Below, one piece after another: positions 1-9,252 of a stretch of DNA of 43,732 nucleotides. Under the pieces are notes generated by a model. That model did no database searches and was not told the DNA's origin. It saw only the letters and a list, made by a program, of their open reading frames with translations. A program made the position numbers and the translations under genes. The stretch is from an uncultured bacterium. Lineage in GTDB: Bacteria; Spirochaetota; Leptospiria; Turneriellales; Turneriellaceae. How positions within the stretch are numbered: the stretch's first letter is position 1; the number at the start of each line of letters is the position of its first letter. The stretch spans positions 1 to 43,732 of the forward strand of contig CALHRC010000007.1 in the NCBI GenBank assembly GCA_938038265.1. The letters are read 5' to 3'.

Positions 1-139
1 ATACCTTTGTACCCCAGCAACTGAAACCTCATTTGTTCCTCCTTAGTTGGTTTGTGCTAACAGCTTAACTTATTTAACGTATTTCGTCAATTTTTAAAAT
101 AGTAACATCCAGCATCCAATACCTTTGTACCCCAGCAAC
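1..139. repeat. 21-bp direct repeat pair, 118 bp apart
   Basis: Bases 1-21 and 119-139 are identical (core ACCTTTGTACCCCAGCAAC). The spacing of 118 bp and the first copy lying exactly at the window edge suggest a longer or tandem repeat continuing to the left. The repeat lies in a gene-free stretch (1-204) upstream of the envelope protein gene at 205. I see no convincing gene in this stretch. Confidence 0.75.
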
Positions 140-204
140 CGGGCTGTTTTCTTAAAAAAAACCTGAAATATTGAGCCCCAAAATGCCGAAAATATGACAG
201 AGGC

Positions 205-2154
205 ATGCAAAAACTCGTCAAAATAATAAATCGTCATCAACCGATTGTTGAAAAAAAATATTTTGTGGCTTTCTCCAGACATCTACTATTGCTTTTGCTG
301 GCCGGCAGCTTATTCGGCATAATTTCAAAATCTCATGCACAGTTTATCCTGCCGCCCGAAAACCCACAAGAAACCCGACCTGGCGAACGCCCCCAGACAA
401 CCGAGATAGATAATTTTTCGCTGGAAAACGTACGCAACCTGCGGGCAGAACTAGCCCCTAACTCCTCAAACATGATCATACTGACCTGGTTACAGGCTGC
501 TATTCAGGATGATTTTATCATTGCCCGTTCCACAGCCCCCATTGTTTCGCTGGACTTACTGCTTGCTGCCAAAGCAATTGCAGTGGTACCCCCCGGCACC
601 GGTAGCTTCATCGATCATAGTTTAGAACCCGGTTCCTATTATTATGCCGTAGTATCGAGCAAGGCCACAAAAGAGAAGCGGGTTACGTTAAGAGTTGGTG
701 AAAACTATACCGGAACTCCGGTCATAATTCTACAAAAATTGATGGATAACCCGCAAGACTTACCCCCGCCACAAGTCTCTCTGCTATTTGCCAGAGCCGA
801 TAAAAATCAGATCCGCTTAAGTTGGCGCGGCGTGGCAACGCCAGGGGTGCGCTATGTCATCTACCGCGCAGAATTTCCCATTGCCACTCCGGCAGATGTC
901 GCTCGCGCCAACCAGATTGCTATCGTCGGGCAAGGACAGGAATTTTACATCGACAATCAACTGCCCGGCCCCGGCCTGTATTATTACGCGGTAGCAACTC
1001 GCTCCGTTGGGGGGGCACAAGACAACCAGTTGGTGCCGGATCAATCTTACACCCGCGAGGGGGTATGGTTTGGCACTAGAGAGCTGCCTGTCGTACGCGG
1101 CATCAAAGCAAGTCTCGTGCAGGGAACAAAAAATGAAATCAAAATCGATTGGAACGACGCCGCCGCACAGGGATCCGAAAACTTTTCTTACCGCATATAC
1201 CGGGCAACTTCCCGAATTGATAACCAGCAGACCCTTCGCACTGCGCAAGCACTGGGGGATGTAAAAGCAGGAGTTGGTACTTTTATTGATAGAAATGTTG
1301 AGCCTGGAAGATATTATTATGCCGTTGTAACATTAGCCGCTGAAGAAGAGCAGAGTATTCGTTTTATTCCGGGAGAAAACGTAACTGTGGATTTTATCAC
1401 TGTGGGAAATGGCATAACCCCGACGGCAAACATCGACGCCAACCGTCGCCCGGATCAGACAAATATTTTTTCGGACTTTCTGGCTTTAGTGCGCAGTGAT
1501 TCAGTTATTCTGGCATGGAAAATTGCAACTAACGTAAATCCATCCCACCGGCTGCACCTCTATCGCTTTGACCGCCAGCCACGATCTCTTGGCGACATAC
1601 CTGACGGGGAATTGATCGCTAAATTAGACAGTGACCAGGTAATCTTTGAGGATATCCCCCCCAGACGCGGCATATATTACTACGCCATATTCTTGCAGAC
1701 GCCCCGAGGCCTAACACCCGCTACGCTGGATTTAGGGAGAAACCTGACCGGAGCGATTGCATTTTCAGCAAATGAAAAGCGGCGCATAGAACCTTCTCTG
1801 GACGAAGACAAAGAGGAAAATGAAATTGAAGAAGAGTTTGAGGTTGAAAAAGAAAAGACAAAACCTACCAAGCAGGAACAGAATGTTAATTGGGGTAACC
1901 AGAGAATAAATTCTGTTATTCGGGCGACATACCTGCAAAGCCAGTACCAAGAAGCAATTACCCAGTTAGCACCCTTCACGCGCTCGGCGGATAGCAAGGT
2001 TGCCGCAAAAGCTTTGTTTTACACTGGTTTAGCACATTATCAATTGAGAAATTATACCAGAGCTTTGGATTATTTTGTGCATCCGAAAGTAGTAAATGCT
2101 TACGGCAACACGGCAAGATTCTGGTATAGAAAGACATTAGAACATTTACAATAA
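205..2154 (+). CDS. Secreted protein with four FN3-like repeats and a C-terminal TPR-like segment
   Basis: This 649-residue protein has no specific function I can name. A hydrophobic stretch near residues 29-41 followed by a SHA-Q site looks like a signal peptide, so it is probably periplasmic or outer-membrane associated. Four Ig/FN3-like modules each end in a recurring pattern (for example EPGRYYYAVV or GPGLYYYAVA), at about residues 70-155, 185-275, 290-385 and 415-500. A charged Glu/Lys linker follows (about 530-560), then a C-terminal segment of about 90 residues with TPR character (ALFYTGLAHYQLRNYTRALDY). The ATG at 205 has AGAGG only one base upstream, which is poor spacing. A GTG at 265 would give a cleaner 25-residue signal peptide, so the start is uncertain. 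It sits 10 bases upstream of another TPR protein, and the two probably form an operon. Confidence 0.8.
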   Translation: MQKLVKIINRHQPIVEKKYFVAFSRHLLLLLLAGSLFGIISKSHAQFILPPENPQETRPGERPQTTEIDNFSLENVRNLRAELAPNSSNMIILTWLQAAIQDDFIIARSTAPIVSLDLLLAAKAIAVVPPGTGSFIDHSLEPGSYYYAVVSSKATKEKRVTLRVGENYTGTPVIILQKLMDNPQDLPPPQVSLLFARADKNQIRLSWRGVATPGVRYVIYRAEFPIATPADVARANQIAIVGQGQEFYIDNQLPGPGLYYYAVATRSVGGAQDNQLVPDQSYTREGVWFGTRELPVVRGIKASLVQGTKNEIKIDWNDAAAQGSENFSYRIYRATSRIDNQQTLRTAQALGDVKAGVGTFIDRNVEPGRYYYAVVTLAAEEEQSIRFIPGENVTVDFITVGNGITPTANIDANRRPDQTNIFSDFLALVRSDSVILAWKIATNVNPSHRLHLYRFDRQPRSLGDIPDGELIAKLDSDQVIFEDIPPRRGIYYYAIFLQTPRGLTPATLDLGRNLTGAIAFSANEKRRIEPSLDEDKEENEIEEEFEVEKEKTKPTKQEQNVNWGNQRINSVIRATYLQSQYQEAITQLAPFTRSADSKVAAKALFYTGLAHYQLRNYTRALDYFVHPKVVNAYGNTARFWYRKTLEHLQ

Positions 2155-2164
2155 GAGGAACATT

Positions 2165-3442
2165 ATGAAGAATTTTTATCTTCTCTCTGGCTTACTGGTT
2201 ATCACACTCGGGATTGGGTTTGTGTATATTAACCGAGAATATATCGATCCGCGCAAGAAAGCGCAAGCCATGCTCGTCAAGGGGCGGCTATTACTGGAAC
2301 AGGAAACCGACGAAGCGATGAGAAAAGCAATTGAAGAGTTCACCACGGTAGCCTCGCATTTTCCCGATACCCTGCAGGCTCGCGAAGCTTTGTTTCATTT
2401 AGCTGAGAGTTATGAGCGCCTCGGAATGCGCGATGTTGCTCTCGGCAAATATAAAAAACTGGTTGAACAGAAACTGCCTGACGATATGCTAGAACAAGCT
2501 AAATTTAAGATTGCCAAGCTGCAGATCATGCGCTCTTACACTGACGAAGGTATGGCGCAGTTGATGCAACTACTGTCTGCTACCCGCGACGCGAAAATGC
2601 GTTCTGAAATATATACCGAAATTGGGCGCTTCTATGCCAAAGAGGGCAAACTTGCCGCCGCCCAGAAAAATTACCAGATCGCTTTAAGTGAATATCCGGA
2701 CAATAAAGATGCAAAAATTTTACTCGCAAAAAGTCTTACCATGCAGGGGAAAGATGCCCAAGCCCACGGCGTGTATGAAGATTACCTGACTTTCCAGGGG
2801 TCTCTCGACAACGATAAAAATAAGGTCGCGGTCGATTACCGCCAAGAAGCTTTGAAGCGAGGGTTGAAACATATGCAGGAAGGAAATTATGCCGAAGCAA
2901 TAAAATTCTTTCAGACTATCGAAGAGCGTTTTCCAGACACCTCTGAGGCAGAAGACGCTCTCTATTTTATGGGCAACGCTTATATGAAAGCTGGCGATAA
3001 TATCAAAGCAATCCAGGCCTTTAACAAGGCCGTCGGTAACCAACCAAGACACCGGGATGAAGCGTCTTTTCTAAAAAAAGGCGAAGCTTATTACAACAGA
3101 AAAGACTATGCCAAGGCCGCAGCGATGTTTCAATATGTACAGAAACAATACCCCAAAGGAAAATATTTTCAGATTGCCGCCGACTGGGAAGAAGAATGCC
3201 GTCGTGCCATGACAGAGGGAGTCTCACTCGCAGATGGTGATGAAACCCCCGATAGCAATAATAACCTTACCATAGAGGAGCCTACTATAGAATCTTCTGG
3301 ATCTACCGAGAAAGCAAAAAGCGCTAAAAGCAACCCTCCGGTTATTGAGACAGACACGAACAAAAGAAAAAACAACGCGCTCATTGAACAGATTATCAAT
3401 CGTCGCGAGCCCACCCTGGAAGACGATAAAATCGGTCCTTAA
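2165..3442 (+). CDS. Membrane-anchored TPR protein
   Basis: A 425-residue protein with an N-terminal hydrophobic segment (residues 4-22) that anchors or exports it, followed by repeated TPR-type helix pairs. Recognisable units include EALFHLAESYERLGMRDVALGKYKKL, YTEIGRFYAKEGKLAAAQKNYQIAL and ALYFMGNAYMKAGDNIKAIQAF. The general form is like BamD/YbgF-type periplasmic TPR proteins, but I see no Cys lipobox, so I do not call it BamD. The C-terminal 80 residues are polar and probably disordered. A good ribosome site (AAGAGG) lies 6 bases before the ATG. It follows the FN3-repeat gene closely, so the two products may work together in the envelope. Its TAA stop touches the stop of the convergent ABC-F gene with no gap. 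Confidence 0.8.
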   Translation: MKNFYLLSGLLVITLGIGFVYINREYIDPRKKAQAMLVKGRLLLEQETDEAMRKAIEEFTTVASHFPDTLQAREALFHLAESYERLGMRDVALGKYKKLVEQKLPDDMLEQAKFKIAKLQIMRSYTDEGMAQLMQLLSATRDAKMRSEIYTEIGRFYAKEGKLAAAQKNYQIALSEYPDNKDAKILLAKSLTMQGKDAQAHGVYEDYLTFQGSLDNDKNKVAVDYRQEALKRGLKHMQEGNYAEAIKFFQTIEERFPDTSEAEDALYFMGNAYMKAGDNIKAIQAFNKAVGNQPRHRDEASFLKKGEAYYNRKDYAKAAAMFQYVQKQYPKGKYFQIAADWEEECRRAMTEGVSLADGDETPDSNNNLTIEEPTIESSGSTEKAKSAKSNPPVIETDTNKRKNNALIEQIINRREPTLEDDKIGP

Positions 3443-5383
3443 TTATTCAGCCTGGGCCAATTGCAGCGCTTCAGTTGCTGCTTCCCACTGGCGGATAAAA
3501 TCTTCAAGATCACAGCGGGCTGCTGCAAGCTCGCTTTCTTTTTCTTGCAACAGCTTAAATTCCGGCGAGGCATGTTGCGCTAAATCAGAGAACGCTTTTT
3601 CCAGCTCACTGACTTTTCTTTCTGCAAGGTGTATTTTCTGCTCAAGATCATCGCACACTTTCTTCAGACGACTGAGTTCCCGTTTACGATTTTTGCGATT
3701 CTCATAATATGCCGCCGCACTGCCGCTAGAGGATTTTTCGTCTTTAGCCAAATTGCCGGTGTAAGCGGCGCGGCGCAGGTTTACATCACGCCTGAGATGA
3801 TCTTCTCCACTTGCTGCAAGATAATCCGCATAAGAGCCGACATAATCACGCACTCCACCAGCGCTGACTTCCAGAATACGATTGGCTAGAGATCCAACAA
3901 AATGCTTGTCATGACTGACAAAGATAACTGTCCCTGCAAATTCTCGCAAAGCTTCTTCTAAAGCTTCTACACTCTCAAGATCAAGATGGTTCGTCGGCTC
4001 ATCAAGAATCAAAATATTACCTTTCGCCAGCATCATATCAGCGAGCAACAGCCGCGCTGCCTCACCCCCGCTAATCTGCCGGATACTTTTTTTAACTTCA
4101 TCCTGGCTAAACAGTACGCTGCCTAACACTCCCCGTATGACACTAATACCAAGCTGCGGGTAGCGGTCATAGAGCCAATCGTAAACAGAAACATCCTCCT
4201 TAAGTACTTCGTGATGATCCTGGGCAAAATAGGAATAGCGGGCTTCATAGCCCCATTGCCAACTACCACTGTCTGGCGGCAATTGCCCGCAAATAATTTT
4301 TAGCAAAGTAGATTTACCCGCCCCATTGGCACCGATGACCGCCACTTTTTCTCCCCGCATCACAGAAAAACTGATTTCGTGCAAAACCTGATTTGTGCCA
4401 AAGGATTTACTCAACCCTTTAACTTCGAGCACTTCTTTGCCGGAAGGCCGGCTCTGCACAAACCGCAGATTGGGATAACGCCGACTGGTTTTTTTCAAGG
4501 GGGGGATTTCAATTTTCTCAATTTGCTTTACCCTACTCTGCGCCTGACGCGCTTTCGAAGCCTTTGCCTTAAACCTATCGACAAAAGCCTGCAGTTCTTC
4601 AATTTTTTTCTGCTGGTTTTCATTTTCTCTAATCCGCTGCTGCGTCGCTAGTTCTTTAGCCGCCAGAAAGTCGTCATAATTACCAGTATAGAGAATAATG
4701 GTTTCATAATCTACATCCGCAATATGAGTACAAACTCTATTGAGAAAATCACGATCATGCGAGATTAGAATCACTGTACCACGAAATTCATCGCACAAAA
4801 ATTTTTCGAGCCAGCGAATCGAGTAAATATCAAGGTGGTTCGTGGGCTCATCAAGCAGCAGCACGTCGGGTTCAGAAAAAAGCACCTGAGCTAACAATAC
4901 CCTGAGTTTATATCCCCCAGATAACGCAGACATCGGGCCATCATGTTTTTCTGGATGAATACCGAGACCGGCTAGAATACGCGCAGCATTTGCATCGGCA
5001 GAATATCCATCTTCGGCAGCGATTATCTCTTCAAGCGCCGCAATACGATCGCCGTCATTTTCTGTACCGAAAGACAAAAGCTGCTCCTGTTCCCGGCGTG
5101 CAAGCCACAACTTTTTTTTCCCCATGATAACCACATCGAGTACGCGATCACTTTCGTACTTGAAGTGATCCTGCGACAATACTCCCAAACTCACACCGCT
5201 TGGTAGAGTAACATCGCCCTTAGCCGGGGTTTCTTCGCCGCTGAGAATTCTCAAAAAAGTAGATTTTCCCGAACCGTTGGCACCGACCAAACCGTAACGA
5301 TTTCCTTTATCAAAACGGAGCGAGACATTTTCAAAGAGAACCTGCGCCCCATAGTTCATGGATAAATTATTGACTGCTATCAT
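3443..5383 (-). CDS. ABC-F family ATPase (translation factor type)
   Basis: A 646-residue soluble protein with two ABC ATPase domains and no membrane segment, the hallmark of the ABC-F family, which acts on ribosomes. Domain 1 has Walker A GANGSGKS (about residues 34-41), signature LSGG and Walker B VLLLDEPTNHLD. A charged helical linker follows (about 230-300, rich in Arg/Lys/Gln). Domain 2 has Walker A GANGAGKS, signature ISGGE and Walker B ILILDEPTNHLD. A C-terminal coiled coil rich in Lys/Glu (about 555-646) resembles that of Uup or YheS, and the length fits both, so I do not pick a symbol. It is the last gene of a minus-strand run, 21 bases after lpxI, and ends flush against the convergent TPR gene. 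Confidence 0.95.
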   Translation of the reverse strand: MIAVNNLSMNYGAQVLFENVSLRFDKGNRYGLVGANGSGKSTFLRILSGEETPAKGDVTLPSGVSLGVLSQDHFKYESDRVLDVVIMGKKKLWLARREQEQLLSFGTENDGDRIAALEEIIAAEDGYSADANAARILAGLGIHPEKHDGPMSALSGGYKLRVLLAQVLFSEPDVLLLDEPTNHLDIYSIRWLEKFLCDEFRGTVILISHDRDFLNRVCTHIADVDYETIILYTGNYDDFLAAKELATQQRIRENENQQKKIEELQAFVDRFKAKASKARQAQSRVKQIEKIEIPPLKKTSRRYPNLRFVQSRPSGKEVLEVKGLSKSFGTNQVLHEISFSVMRGEKVAVIGANGAGKSTLLKIICGQLPPDSGSWQWGYEARYSYFAQDHHEVLKEDVSVYDWLYDRYPQLGISVIRGVLGSVLFSQDEVKKSIRQISGGEAARLLLADMMLAKGNILILDEPTNHLDLESVEALEEALREFAGTVIFVSHDKHFVGSLANRILEVSAGGVRDYVGSYADYLAASGEDHLRRDVNLRRAAYTGNLAKDEKSSSGSAAAYYENRKNRKRELSRLKKVCDDLEQKIHLAERKVSELEKAFSDLAQHASPEFKLLQEKESELAAARCDLEDFIRQWEAATEALQLAQAE

Positions 5384-5404
5384 TTTGCACCTAAGCTGTA
5401 AGAT

Positions 5405-6247
5405 TTAAAGTTTACGCGGAGCCCGGCGGGCTGCTACAATTATCGAAAGTTCATTTGCCTTTTGGATGAATTCCGGAGGATTCACAACGAATGTCTTGTT
5501 GCTTTCAATAGCCAACACATGCAATCTTGCCTTATACATACTGAGCAAGGTGGAAATACCAACCGTCGGCATATCAAAACGAGGGTCCTGAAATTTTTTT
5601 TCTGCCTTACAGACAATGCCACCTTTACCATGACTGTACTGCCCCGCTCGCTCAATACAGGCATCCGTCCCTTCGATGGCTTCGATAGCCAGAACAGCTT
5701 TATTGCGCACAATAACGGTCTGGCCAATATCCAGTTCGCCTATCTTTCTGGCATAATACAGACCATAGTGGATATCTTCTTCATCTTTTTTGGATGGTTT
5801 CTTTCTGGTATAATTTCCCTCTGGCAGAAGCAGTGATTGAAGGTAGCGGGCCTGAGGTATCACAGTAATACCAATTTTCTGAAATTCACGCAGCATTACC
5901 CTAAAAAATTCATCATCGTTAAAAGTGCGCATGGTGGCCATCACTGAAAGCGCCTTCCAATCGTAACGCAAGCCTCTGAAAATATGCTCTTTGCGCACCT
6001 TACCAAGCAAGACCAAATCGGTAATACCGTGTTTCTGAAAAGTTTTCAGCAAAGCACCAAACTTACCAAGGCTGACCTTCTCGGTTATGTTGGCAAATTC
6101 CTTTTGGTACGCCAGTTGCTGGCGGATCTCTTCTTCGGCTACCAGAAAGATGCGCACTGGAATGTTCCGCCGAAGAACTTCTCGCGCGCAGATAAGCGGC
6201 AATTCACCGGCCCCCGCCAGAATTCCAAGTACTGCTTTCTTCGCCAT
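5405..6247 (-). CDS. lpxI: UDP-2,3-diacylglucosamine pyrophosphatase LpxI
   Basis: LpxI hydrolyses UDP-2,3-diacylglucosamine to lipid X and UMP in lipid A synthesis, replacing LpxH in many diderms. The 280-residue protein shows the family pattern: an N-terminal GILAGAGELP segment, the LLGKVRKEHIFRGLRYDWKA block, and a C-terminal domain with ERAGQYSHGKGGIVCKA and the conserved DPRFDMPTVG segment near residue 225. Length matches the family. The ATG at 6247 has no clear Shine-Dalgarno sequence. It lies in a minus-strand run after a hypothetical gene. Together with lpxB at 11720 it shows that the organism makes lipid A. I am confident in the family assignment; the activity is inferred from it. 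Confidence 0.92.
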   Translation of the reverse strand: MAKKAVLGILAGAGELPLICAREVLRRNIPVRIFLVAEEEIRQQLAYQKEFANITEKVSLGKFGALLKTFQKHGITDLVLLGKVRKEHIFRGLRYDWKALSVMATMRTFNDDEFFRVMLREFQKIGITVIPQARYLQSLLLPEGNYTRKKPSKKDEEDIHYGLYYARKIGELDIGQTVIVRNKAVLAIEAIEGTDACIERAGQYSHGKGGIVCKAEKKFQDPRFDMPTVGISTLLSMYKARLHVLAIESNKTFVVNPPEFIQKANELSIIVAARRAPRKL

Positions 6248-6294
6248 CCGGGAGAACTGAATTTCACAGATAGGCGCTCAAGCAGGAAAAGCCG

Positions 6295-7092
6295 TTAAAC
6301 ACTGCGTTGCCCCGAAGCGTAATTGACCAGATCTTGTAACCTGAAATCAGCAATAATTGCCCGCATACGGGAGTTTACTTTGCGGATGACCTGCTCGACC
6401 CCACAGGCTTTAACACTCTCGCGCAGAGGTTCAGCCAAACCGTTTACCGGGAAGAGCATTGCGCGACTGTGCTGGGGCATAGCCTCTAACTCCTCTTCAG
6501 ACAACACGGCAATTTTGTGCAACGCAAGGCCGGCAGTCTGCATCAACTGGCGCTCCGTACTTTCAATTTGGTTAATCTCTCCCTTAGCAAGCACTTCGCA
6601 GTAGTGCCGAAGAAAACCCGCCGGTCGGCGATCCTGCGGCAAAAAAAACCATTCTAGATCACTGAGAGCATCTTTTATTTGACGCCAGTGCTTGCTCCCA
6701 CGGGCAAATTGAGTCATAGTATATTCAATGAGAGGAAACAATTCTGTAATAGCCCCTGTTAGTCGGCGCATTTCATATGAGGCTCTGGGATCGAAAAAGT
6801 TATCGGGATATTTCTCAATTAAAGCGCTATTTGCCGCCATGATCTCTTCCACCCGGCGGTGAACCTCTTCGCGGTTAATTTTTTCTTGGTATTTTTTTTC
6901 AGCTTTCTCTTTTAATTTACGATAGAAATCTATTTCCTGGCGCACGAAAATATCGACAGAAATTTTATGCAATCGCATAAAAATTATACGCTCTTCCAAC
7001 TCCTGCAGATTGAAAAACCGACTGCCATACTTTAGAGAAGCTTCTCGGTACTTGGCTCTGATCTGCTCTAATATGTCCGCCAGAGAATCCAT
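6295..7092 (-). CDS. Hypothetical helical protein between the U32 family gene and lpxI
   Basis: I do not recognise this 265-residue protein. It looks mostly alpha-helical and highly charged, without signal peptide or membrane segment, so it is probably cytoplasmic. Residues about 55-95 have a coiled-coil look (FYRKLKEKAEKKYQEKINREEVHRRVEEI). There is no Cys motif or nucleotide-binding loop. It starts 6 bases after the stop of the U32 gene, and lpxI starts about 47 bases after it, so it is almost surely co-transcribed with both. A structural or regulatory role is possible, but I assign none. Confidence 0.75.
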   Translation of the reverse strand: MDSLADILEQIRAKYREASLKYGSRFFNLQELEERIIFMRLHKISVDIFVRQEIDFYRKLKEKAEKKYQEKINREEVHRRVEEIMAANSALIEKYPDNFFDPRASYEMRRLTGAITELFPLIEYTMTQFARGSKHWRQIKDALSDLEWFFLPQDRRPAGFLRHYCEVLAKGEINQIESTERQLMQTAGLALHKIAVLSEEELEAMPQHSRAMLFPVNGLAEPLRESVKACGVEQVIRKVNSRMRAIIADFRLQDLVNYASGQRSV

Positions 7093-7098
7093 AGTTAA

Positions 7099-8400
7099 TT
7101 ATCGACCCGCAACCTCTGGAACAAAAGACAGACTTTCAACGGAGGGTATTAAAGCCAAAAAAGAATTCTGTGGAAGAGGCTCATTGACCGGCACAGCCAC
7201 TTCTCCCATGCCGCCACTGATGCTATCATATAGCACCTGATTGCGCCTGATCTCGCATATCCGTAATATTTGGGGCTCAAACCTGTCTGGACGGTAAACC
7301 TCGACATAATCCCCGACCTTGATTTTAGTCTTTACGTCAAAATAGATCATGCCGGTCTGCTCATCATAATAGCGCACGCAACCCGCATAACGACGAGTCT
7401 GCACCCGGCTTGAACCATCCTCAATGTTTTGAAATTCTCGTTCAGGCTCGGGCACCCGATCTTCCATACCACGGGTGAGAAAGCCCGAAAAATAACCGCG
7501 GGAAGCGACTTTATCTAATTCAGCGAGCAGGCCGCGATCAAAAGGTTTACCCGCTGACAGATTGTCCAAAGCCCGACGGTAGGCGCGCGCAACCATCCCC
7601 ACGTAATAATCATTTTTCGTTCGACCCTCCACCTTGATCGAATCTACCCCGGCATCGGCAAGGTCTTTTAAAAACTCAATGGCACGTAAATCTTTTGAAT
7701 TCATCAAAAAAGTGCCTTCGTCAGTTTCAATTAACTCCATGAGCTCAGGGTTTTGCCGTTTATTTGCTACAAAGACCTTGTACTCATCGCGACAGGCATT
7801 ATTGCAGGCTCCCTGGTTTGCGTCCCTATTGCCAAAATAATTACTCATAAAACAGCGCCCACTATGGGCAATACAAATAGAACCATGCACAAATACTTCG
7901 AGCTCCATGTCTGGCACTCGCTCGCGGATTTCTCTGACTTCAGCAATAGTAACTTCACGTGATAAAATAACTCGTTTAGCACCAATGCTCTGCCAGAATT
8001 TTACAGCAGCGTAATTCATAGTATTAGTCTGTACGGAAATATGTACCGGCAAATTAGGGTGCCGCTCTCTGGTAATATAAATTAGGCCGGGGTCGGCCAT
8101 AATTAACGCATCGGGCTTCAGCTCTGCCATCACATCAAGATAGCGATCAAAACCGGGAATCTTGGAATTTCTGGGGATGGCATTGACGGTAAAATAAATT
8201 TTCTTATTATAATGACGGGCTAACTCAACGGCTTCACGCAGGTTATGCAAGCGAAACTCATTCTCGCGTACCCGCAGAGAATACCGGGGCACACCACAAT
8301 ACACCGCATCAGCGCCAAACTGGTAAGCAACTTGCACCTTATGCAGGTTACCGGCCGGCATCAAAAGCTCAGGAATTCTAAAGTAAGGAGAATGTGCCAT
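7099..8400 (-). CDS. U32 peptidase family protein, TrhP/YegQ-like (tRNA hydroxylation)
   Basis: A 433-residue member of the U32 'collagenase' family. In E. coli and Bacillus the TrhP (YegQ) branch is needed for prephenate-dependent 5-hydroxylation of uridine 34 in tRNA. Visible family blocks are PELLMPAGNLHKVQVAYQFGADAVYCG, VHGSICIAHSGRCFMSNYFGNRDANQGAC, a following CRDEY (clustered Cys that may hold an Fe-S cluster) and SIKVEGRTKNDYYV. A C-terminal beta-rich domain follows. I prefer the ATG at 8400, with a GAGG seven bases upstream and the family-like N-terminus close behind. An ATG at 8424 would add 8 residues but lacks a ribosome site. It is first in a minus-strand run and divergent from xth. 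RlhA (23S rRNA C2501) is the alternative family role. Confidence 0.85.
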   Translation of the reverse strand: MAHSPYFRIPELLMPAGNLHKVQVAYQFGADAVYCGVPRYSLRVRENEFRLHNLREAVELARHYNKKIYFTVNAIPRNSKIPGFDRYLDVMAELKPDALIMADPGLIYITRERHPNLPVHISVQTNTMNYAAVKFWQSIGAKRVILSREVTIAEVREIRERVPDMELEVFVHGSICIAHSGRCFMSNYFGNRDANQGACNNACRDEYKVFVANKRQNPELMELIETDEGTFLMNSKDLRAIEFLKDLADAGVDSIKVEGRTKNDYYVGMVARAYRRALDNLSAGKPFDRGLLAELDKVASRGYFSGFLTRGMEDRVPEPEREFQNIEDGSSRVQTRRYAGCVRYYDEQTGMIYFDVKTKIKVGDYVEVYRPDRFEPQILRICEIRRNQVLYDSISGGMGEVAVPVNEPLPQNSFLALIPSVESLSFVPEVAGR

Positions 8401-8475
8401 AAAGGCCTCGCCTATAATTGACATAAAAAGTTAACTGGACATGCCGTCACCCGTTTTTCAAGCGGCGACATTGTT

Positions 8476-9252
8476 ATGAAAATTATTTCCTGGAATGTAA
8501 ATGGCATCAGAGCCGTAGAAAAAAAAGGAGAACTGCAAAACCTAATCGAACGGGAAAAACCAGACCTACTCTTTCTGCAGGAAATTAAAGCGAAGCCAGA
8601 GCAACTGTCGCACTGGCTGGTGGAAAACAATAAGTATGAAACACACTATCATCCGGCAGAGAAGTCGGGATACTCTGGCACCGGCCTCTGGATTAAACGC
8701 GGTAGTCTTAAAAATTCTATTGAAATTTATCGTGGCATGCCCGACTGGCATGACCATGAAGGGCGTGTCATTGGGCTTGCCTTTAACAACACCATCATCT
8801 TTGGCAATTATTTTCCAAATGGCGGCAAAAGTGAGGCAGCCTGGCAGGAAAAGTTATTATTTTATGATCACTTTCATGCCTACATTAATAAGCTGCGCTC
8901 TTACGGTAAGGCTGTTATTTTTACCGGGGACTTAAATGTAGCCCATAACGAAATTGATCTCGCAAGACCTAAAGAAAACGAAAAGACTATTGGCTTTTTA
9001 CCTGAAGAACGCGCATGGGTAGATCGACTTATCAACGATTCTTGGGTGGATGTATTTCGCGCAAAATATCCTGACGTTGTAAGTTATACCTGGTGGCAAA
9101 TGCAAACCCGCGCCCGTGAGCGAAATATCGGTTGGCGAATTGATTATTTTATCGTAGATCGCCCTCTGTTTAAGAAAGTAATTGATATAAGACACCTCAC
9201 TGACCACATGGGTTCTGACCACTGCCCCATCGTGATGGAAATAGATCTTTGA
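8476..9252 (+). CDS. xth: Exodeoxyribonuclease III / AP endonuclease
   Basis: A 258-residue enzyme of the exonuclease III family, which cuts DNA at abasic sites and degrades duplex DNA 3' to 5' in base excision repair. The metal and catalytic blocks are all visible: ISWNVNGIRA at the N-terminus, LFLQEIKA (metal-binding Glu), GTGLWIK, GDLNVAHNEIDLARP (catalytic Asp/Asn), RIDYFIVD and the terminal SDHCPIVMEI (catalytic Asp-His). Length is normal for the family. It overlaps the next gene by 4 bases, so the two are translationally coupled. The upstream region to the divergent U32 gene (8401-8475) should hold both promoters. Confidence 0.96.
   Translation: MKIISWNVNGIRAVEKKGELQNLIEREKPDLLFLQEIKAKPEQLSHWLVENNKYETHYHPAEKSGYSGTGLWIKRGSLKNSIEIYRGMPDWHDHEGRVIGLAFNNTIIFGNYFPNGGKSEAAWQEKLLFYDHFHAYINKLRSYGKAVIFTGDLNVAHNEIDLARPKENEKTIGFLPEERAWVDRLINDSWVDVFRAKYPDVVSYTWWQMQTRARERNIGWRIDYFIVDRPLFKKVIDIRHLTDHMGSDHCPIVMEIDL

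Noticed and set aside
94-282. Minus-strand open frame of 62 codons at the left edge
   Set aside because: It overlaps the start of the envelope protein gene antisense and its end is made of the direct repeat; no protein-like features.
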